This document shows positions 44,348 to 47,631 of a stretch of 47,631 bases of DNA, piece after piece; within the stretch, counting starts at the first letter, position 1, and every line of letters begins with the position of its first letter. The position numbers and the translations under genes are program-made. The DNA comes from Flavobacteriales bacterium (GTDB lineage Bacteria; Bacteroidota; Bacteroidia; Flavobacteriales_F; PHOS-HE28). The DNA lies in contig JAEUTA010000028.1 in the NCBI GenBank assembly GCA_016788205.1, positions 1-47,631 on the forward strand, given 5' to 3'. Under the pieces are notes generated by a model. The model saw nothing but the letters and a program-made list of their open reading frames with translations, was not told the origin of the DNA and searched no databases.

Positions 44348-44539
44348 ATGCTGATCATCCCGGTCAAGGAAGGCGAGAGCATCGATAAGGCGCTCAAGAA
44401 ATTCAAGAAGAAGTTCGAGCGCACGCAGACCATGCGTCAATTGCGTAAGCGTCAGAGCTTTACCAAGCCTTCGGTTTCCCGTCGGAAGGAGATCATCCGT
44501 GCGGCGTACAAGCTCACGCTGCAGACGGATCAGGAGTAA
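44348..44539 (+). CDS. rpsU: 30S ribosomal protein S21
   Basis: A 63-residue, strongly basic protein of the small ribosomal subunit, located near the 3' end of 16S rRNA and involved in initiation. MLIIPVKEGESIDKALKKFK, then FERTQTMRQLRKRQSFTKPS and RRKEIIRAAYKL match S21. It has its own strong promoter and a terminator directly downstream, so it is probably transcribed alone. Confidence 0.96.
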   Translation: MLIIPVKEGESIDKALKKFKKKFERTQTMRQLRKRQSFTKPSVSRRKEIIRAAYKLTLQTDQE

Positions 44540-44562
44540 GTCTCCATACCAGTGAACTCACG

Positions 44563-44586
44563 AAGAGCCCCAGAGATGGGGCTTTT
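44563..44586 (+). terminator. Rho-independent terminator of rpsU
   Basis: AAGAGCCCC (44563-44571) pairs with GGGGCTTTT (44578-44586), with one G-T pair around a 6-base loop; the right arm itself ends in four T. It lies 23 bases after the stop codon. Confidence 0.82.
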
Positions 44587-44665
44587 CTCATTCACAATGA
44601 ACAGGTCAACAACTGACCGCCTTATCCAGCAATGCCGCCTGTGCTAGAAGCGTTACTTCGGCGGT

Positions 44666-45556
44666 ATGCTCTTGGATCGTTTCGTTGACCACCTCACGTA
44701 TGAGAAACGCTACAGCCCGCACACCGTGGCGGCTTACCGGTCTGACCTGGAACAATTCCAATCCTTCTTGGACACCTTTGGCGTAGGAGAGCTTAAGGAA
44801 GCCACGGACAAGACCGTTCGGCGCTGGATGATGCAGTTGATGGAGCAGGGTACCGGCGCCCGCAGCGTGAATCGCAAGCTGAGCTCTTTGCGAGGCTTCT
44901 TCAAGTTCGCCCGTACCGTCGGTGAAGCCGAAGCGGACCCCACAGCCCTGCTAGACCCTCCCAAGACCCCGAAACGACTACCTGAGTTCGTGGACGAAAA
45001 AGGGATGGGACGTTTGTTGGAGCATCGGGAGTGGCCCCAGGGGCACAAAGGGGCTACGGATAAGCTGATCATCGACCTGCTTTATCAGACCGGCATGCGT
45101 CTGGCCGAGCTCTTGGGTCTCAAAGTGGGGGATGCCGACCTGCGCAGTGGAACGCTGCGGGTGATGGGCAAACGCCAGAAGGAGCGGATCGTCCCCATCG
45201 GACCTGATCTAGGTGATGGATTGAAGGCCTACCTGGCCTCCAGGGCCGCGAATGGCCAGCCCGCTGGGACCACCGATGCCCTACTCGTGGATGCCCACGG
45301 CGAACCGTTGGCGCGCCGCTCCGTACAACGACTGGTTAGGTACTACCTTAGTGGGGTCACCACCCAACGAAAACGAAGCCCGCACGTGTTGAGACACACC
45401 TTCGCTACGCACATGCTCGAGCATGGTGCTGACCTTAACGCAGTGAAGGAACTCCTCGGCCATGCCAACCTGGCGGCTACGCAGGTGTACACCCACAACA
45501 CGGTCGAAAAACTCCGAAAAGTCCACGCCCAAGCCCACCCTCGAGGGGGCGAATAG
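44666..45556 (+). CDS. xerC: XerC/XerD-family tyrosine recombinase
   Basis: A 296-residue recombinase of the size that resolves chromosome dimers at dif. The N-terminal core-binding domain (~1-95, FVDHLTYEKRYSPHTVAAYR) is followed by the catalytic domain with Arg145 (TGMRLAELLGL), Lys169, His240 and Arg243 (SPHVLRHTFATHML), His266 (GHANLAATQVY) and the nucleophile Tyr275. All are present. It is not linked to integrase-associated genes, so it is likely the housekeeping enzyme rather than phage-derived. XerC versus XerD cannot be told apart here. It lies 33 bases upstream of hpf and may share its transcript. Confidence 0.88.
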   Translation: MLLDRFVDHLTYEKRYSPHTVAAYRSDLEQFQSFLDTFGVGELKEATDKTVRRWMMQLMEQGTGARSVNRKLSSLRGFFKFARTVGEAEADPTALLDPPKTPKRLPEFVDEKGMGRLLEHREWPQGHKGATDKLIIDLLYQTGMRLAELLGLKVGDADLRSGTLRVMGKRQKERIVPIGPDLGDGLKAYLASRAANGQPAGTTDALLVDAHGEPLARRSVQRLVRYYLSGVTTQRKRSPHVLRHTFATHMLEHGADLNAVKELLGHANLAATQVYTHNTVEKLRKVHAQAHPRGGE

Positions 45557-45589
45557 GGCGTTCTTATCAACCGAAAAAGGAAGAAGATC

Positions 45590-45895
45590 ATGAACGTGAA
45601 CGTGCATTCCATCCATTTCGACGCCGATACCAAATTGGTCAGTTTCATCAAGGAGAAACTGTCCAAACTCACTCAATTCCACGATAGCATTCTTTCCGGA
45701 GATGTGTTCTTACGACTGGAACATGACGGTGATAATCGTGAGAACAAGGTGGTGGAGATCCGATTGGCTGTCCCGGGCAACGACCTTTTTGCAAAGCGTC
45801 AGGGAAAAAGCTTCGAAGAGGCCGCCATCACCACGGTGGAAGCTCTGCGTAGCCAGGTGACCCGCACCAAGGAAAGCCCCCGTAAGGCTTCTTAA
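45590..45895 (+). CDS. hpf: Short-form ribosome hibernation promoting factor
   Basis: A 101-residue HPF/YfiA-family protein that binds the 30S subunit near the decoding site and silences ribosomes in stationary phase. MNVNVHSIHFDADTKLVSFI, KLSKLTQFHDSILSGDVFLR and VVEIRLAVPGNDLFA, plus the closing helix FEEAAITTVEALRSQVTR, fit the N-terminal domain. The long C-terminal dimerisation domain is absent, so this is the short form. It follows xerC by 33 bases and ends before a strong terminator. Confidence 0.88.
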   Translation: MNVNVHSIHFDADTKLVSFIKEKLSKLTQFHDSILSGDVFLRLEHDGDNRENKVVEIRLAVPGNDLFAKRQGKSFEEAAITTVEALRSQVTRTKESPRKAS

Positions 45896-45943
45896 CATCA
45901 GTCCTTTACGCCACGGATCCCCGAGATCGCGTGGATCGGAACG

Positions 45944-45976
45944 GAGGCCGCGACGAAAGTCGCGGCCTCTTCGTTT
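45944..45976 (+). terminator. Rho-independent terminator of xerC-hpf
   Basis: GAGGCCGCGAC (45944-45954) pairs perfectly with GTCGCGGCCTC (45959-45969) around a stable GAAA tetraloop, followed by TTCGTTT. The tail overlaps the -33 element of the next promoter. Confidence 0.92.
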
Positions 45977-46004
45977 GGATGGGTGGGTATTCTTACTACA
46001 TTTG
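45974..46004 (+). promoter_or_regulatory. Promoter of the tRNA-tuf operon
   Basis: TTTG (45974-45977), a 19-base spacer and TACATTTG (45997-46004) match both Bacteroidota promoter elements exactly. It drives the four tRNA genes and tuf. Confidence 0.85.
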
Positions 46005-46068
46005 CAGGCCCAATTCGGGACCTCCCGGTCCGGAAGGGGGAGAAAGGCGTTCTTTTTCTGTTGTATAG

Positions 46069-46141
46069 GCCAATGTAGCTCAGCTGGTAGAGCAGCTGAT
46101 TTGTAATCAGCAGGTCGGGGGTTCGAATCCGTCCATTGGCT
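46069..46141 (+). tRNA. tRNA-Thr (anticodon TGT)
   Basis: The acceptor stem GCCAATG (46069-46075) pairs with CATTGGC (46134-46140). The anticodon stem-loop GCTGA-TTTGTAA-TCAGC gives anticodon TGT, reading ACA. The T loop GGTTCGAATCC is normal. The CCA end is not encoded. First gene of the tRNA-tuf operon. Confidence 0.95.
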
Positions 46142-46155
46142 CCGTGATCGGAAGA

Positions 46156-46238
46156 GGGGAGATACCCAAGCGGCCAACGGGGGCAGACTGTAAATCTGCT
46201 GCTTCACAGCTTCGTAGGTTCGAATCCTGCTCTCCCCA
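46156..46238 (+). tRNA. tRNA-Tyr (anticodon GTA)
   Basis: The acceptor stem GGGGAGA (46156-46162) pairs with TCTCCCC (46231-46237). The anticodon stem-loop GCAGA-CTGTAAA-TCTGC gives GTA. The long variable arm (about TGCTTCACAGCTTCG) marks a class II tRNA, as expected for tyrosine. CCA follows at 46239-46241 and may be encoded. Confidence 0.95.
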
Positions 46239-46314
46239 CCAATTACTTCACGGAGCCAAGTGCAAGTCGCTTTTTATCAGGCGACAAGCGCGTTCCGGAT
46301 CAACGATCACCAAT

Positions 46315-46387
46315 GCGGGAGTAGCTCAGTTGGTAGAGCATCAGCCTTCCAAGCTGAATGTCGCGGGTTCGAGTCTCGTCTCCCGCT
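46315..46387 (+). tRNA. tRNA-Gly (anticodon TCC)
   Basis: The acceptor stem GCGGGAG (46315-46321) pairs with CTCCCGC (46380-46386). The anticodon stem-loop TCAGC-CTTCCAA-GCTGA gives TCC, reading GGA/GGG. The T arm with GGTTCGAGTC is normal. The CCA end is not encoded. Confidence 0.95.
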
Positions 46388-46463
46388 CTTATCCACCGAA
46401 GCCCAACGAAAGAAAGGCGAAGGCGGATCCCATCGCTTCCAGATGGTGACCAATGCATTTCAG

Positions 46464-46535
<72 letters not shown>

Positions 46536-46642
46536 CCAGCGAAGCAGCCGATGCTATGTGCCACAGCGATGTGGTAGGCCCGTACAGCACAGAAGGAACA
46601 TATTGAACGAACCTAGAACAGAAACAACTAGAACGATCGACC

Positions 46643-47631
46643 ATGGCAAAGGAGACCTTCAAAAGGGACAAGCCGCACGTCAACATCGGCACAATCGGCC
46701 ACGTTGACCATGGCAAAACCACGCTCACTGCCGCCATCACTTCCGTGTTGGCCAGCAAGGGGCTTTCCGAAAAACGCAGCTTCGACTCGATCGATAACGC
46801 GCCGGAGGAAAAAGAACGCGGTATCACCATCAACACGGCTCACGTGGAGTATTCGACGGCCAACCGTCACTACGCGCACGTTGATTGCCCAGGCCACGCC
46901 GACTATGTGAAGAACATGGTGACGGGTGCTGCCCAAATGGACGGCGCCATCCTGGTGGTAGCTGCCACGGACGGTCCAATGCCCCAGACCCGCGAGCACA
47001 TCCTGCTCGGCCGTCAGGTAGGTGTGCCGAAGATCGTCGTGTTCATGAACAAAGTGGACATGGTGGATGACGTGGAACTCCTCGACCTCGTCGAAATGGA
47101 GATCCGCGAACTGCTGAGCTTCTACGAGTACGATGGTGACAACACCCCTATCATCCGTGGTAGCGCTCTCGGTGGTTTGAACAACGAGCCGAAGTGGGTG
47201 GACACCATCATGGCCCTCATGGATGCTGTTGACAACTGGATCCCGGTCCCTCCCCGCGAAGTGGAGAAGCCGTTCCTGATGAGCGTTGAGGACGTGTTCT
47301 CCATCACCGGCCGCGGTACCGTGGCTACCGGTCGTATCGAGACCGGTGTGGTTAAAGTGGGCGACAACGTGGAGATCATCGGCATGCAGGAGGAGAAGAT
47401 GAACAGCACCTGCACGGGTGTGGAAATGTTCCGTAAGCTTCTCGATCGCGGTGAAGCTGGTGACAACTGCGGTCTGCTCCTGCGTGGTATCGAGAAAGAC
47501 CAGATCCGTCGTGGTATGGTCATCGCGAAGCCCGGTAGCATCACCCCGCACACCGAGTTCAAAGGCGAGATCTACGTACTGAAGAAAGAGGAAGGTGGCC
47601 GTCACACGCCCTTCCACAACAAGTACCGTCC
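46643..47631 (+). CDS. tuf: Elongation factor Tu, partial at window end
   Basis: The first 329 codons of EF-Tu, the GTPase that brings aminoacyl-tRNA to the ribosome; the remaining ~65 residues lie past the window edge. The ATG at 46643 gives [20 protein letters not shown]. The G-domain motifs are intact: GHVDHGKTT (P-loop), RGITINTAH (switch I), [12 protein letters not shown] (switch II), NKVD and GSALG. The G domain ends near residue 205, followed by domain 2 ([20 protein letters not shown]) and the start of domain 3. It is the last visible gene of the four-tRNA operon. In many Bacteroidota, tRNA-Trp, secE and nusG follow tuf, but that lies outside the window. Confidence 0.97.
   Translation, partial: MAKETFKRDKPHVNIGTIGHVDHGKTTLTAAITSVLASKGLSEKRSFDSIDNAPEEKERGITINTAHVEYSTANRHYAHVDCPGHADYVKNMVTGAAQMDGAILVVAATDGPMPQTREHILLGRQVGVPKIVVFMNKVDMVDDVELLDLVEMEIRELLSFYEYDGDNTPIIRGSALGGLNNEPKWVDTIMALMDAVDNWIPVPPREVEKPFLMSVEDVFSITGRGTVATGRIETGVVKVGDNVEIIGMQEEKMNSTCTGVEMFRKLLDRGEAGDNCGLLLRGIEKDQIRRGMVIAKPGSITPHTEFKGEIYVLKKEEGGRHTPFHNKYR

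Noticed and set aside
44666..45556. Xer-type recombinase as evidence of a mobile element
   Set aside because: It sits in a housekeeping context (rpsU, hpf, tRNA-tuf) with no attachment-site repeats or phage genes; a dif-type recombinase is the better reading.

Overview
The window looks like a chromosomal segment of a moderately GC-rich member of the Bacteroidota, most likely the Flavobacteriales. Several things point there: secreted proteins with type IX secretion system (T9SS) C-terminal sorting domains of both type A and type B (the gliding-motility-associated domain), SprB-type and PKD modules, a fused SecDF translocase, a PorE-like OmpA/TPR/PD40 protein, glutamine synthetase type III, a DUF2851 protein, promoters of the Bacteroidota form (TTTG, then TAnnTTTG), and almost no Shine-Dalgarno sequences. 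No species can be named from the sequence alone.

Left part (1-22977). After the 3' end of an unrecognised plus-strand gene, everything reads on the minus strand. In transcription order it holds: an ECF sigma factor; a membrane-anchored PKD protein with a degenerate T9SS type B tail, likely anti-sigma-like; a perfect-stem terminator; three paralogous secreted surface proteins of about 1226, 1140 and 2795 residues (signal peptide, CUB-like, PKD, P-domain-like, SprB-type modules, type B sorting domain); the two-subunit molybdenum hydroxylase xdhA-xdhB; and a small type A sorting-domain protein. The 2795-residue protein contains 21 tandem copies of a ~79-residue (237-bp) module. Its 1226-residue neighbour has one copy and the 1140-residue one has none.

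Middle (23169-34956). It holds malate dehydrogenase, a convergent FG-GAP/VCBS-repeat T9SS cargo, a SecD-SecF fusion carrying an apparently inserted OmpA-like peptidoglycan-binding domain, a TatA-like protein, glutamine synthetase III and a PorE-like T9SS envelope protein. Export machinery and exported cargo therefore lie close together, each mostly as its own transcription unit with its own hairpin terminator.

Right part (35016-47631) is mostly housekeeping: purM, prfA, pyrF, a DUF2851 protein, a PspC-domain protein, a tyrosine/dual-specificity phosphatase, a RmlD-like reductase, a helix-hairpin-helix membrane protein overlapping apt, an acyl-CoA dehydrogenase, rpsU, a Xer recombinase, hpf, then tRNA-Thr(TGT), tRNA-Tyr(GTA), tRNA-Gly(TCC), tRNA-Thr(GGT) and tuf, which runs off the end. 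This tRNA-tuf order is the same as the E. coli thrU-tyrU-glyT-thrT-tufB operon.

No stretch longer than 300 bases lacks a gene. The longest intergenic gaps (22978-23168, 26452-26636, 44540-44665, 45896-46068) hold promoters, terminators or nothing I can recognise. I saw no CRISPR array, insertion sequence, prophage or rRNA. The most unusual items are the OmpA domain inside SecDF, the 21-copy module array with one invariant cysteine pair per copy, and the sigma factor paired with a membrane protein that ends in a T9SS-like domain.
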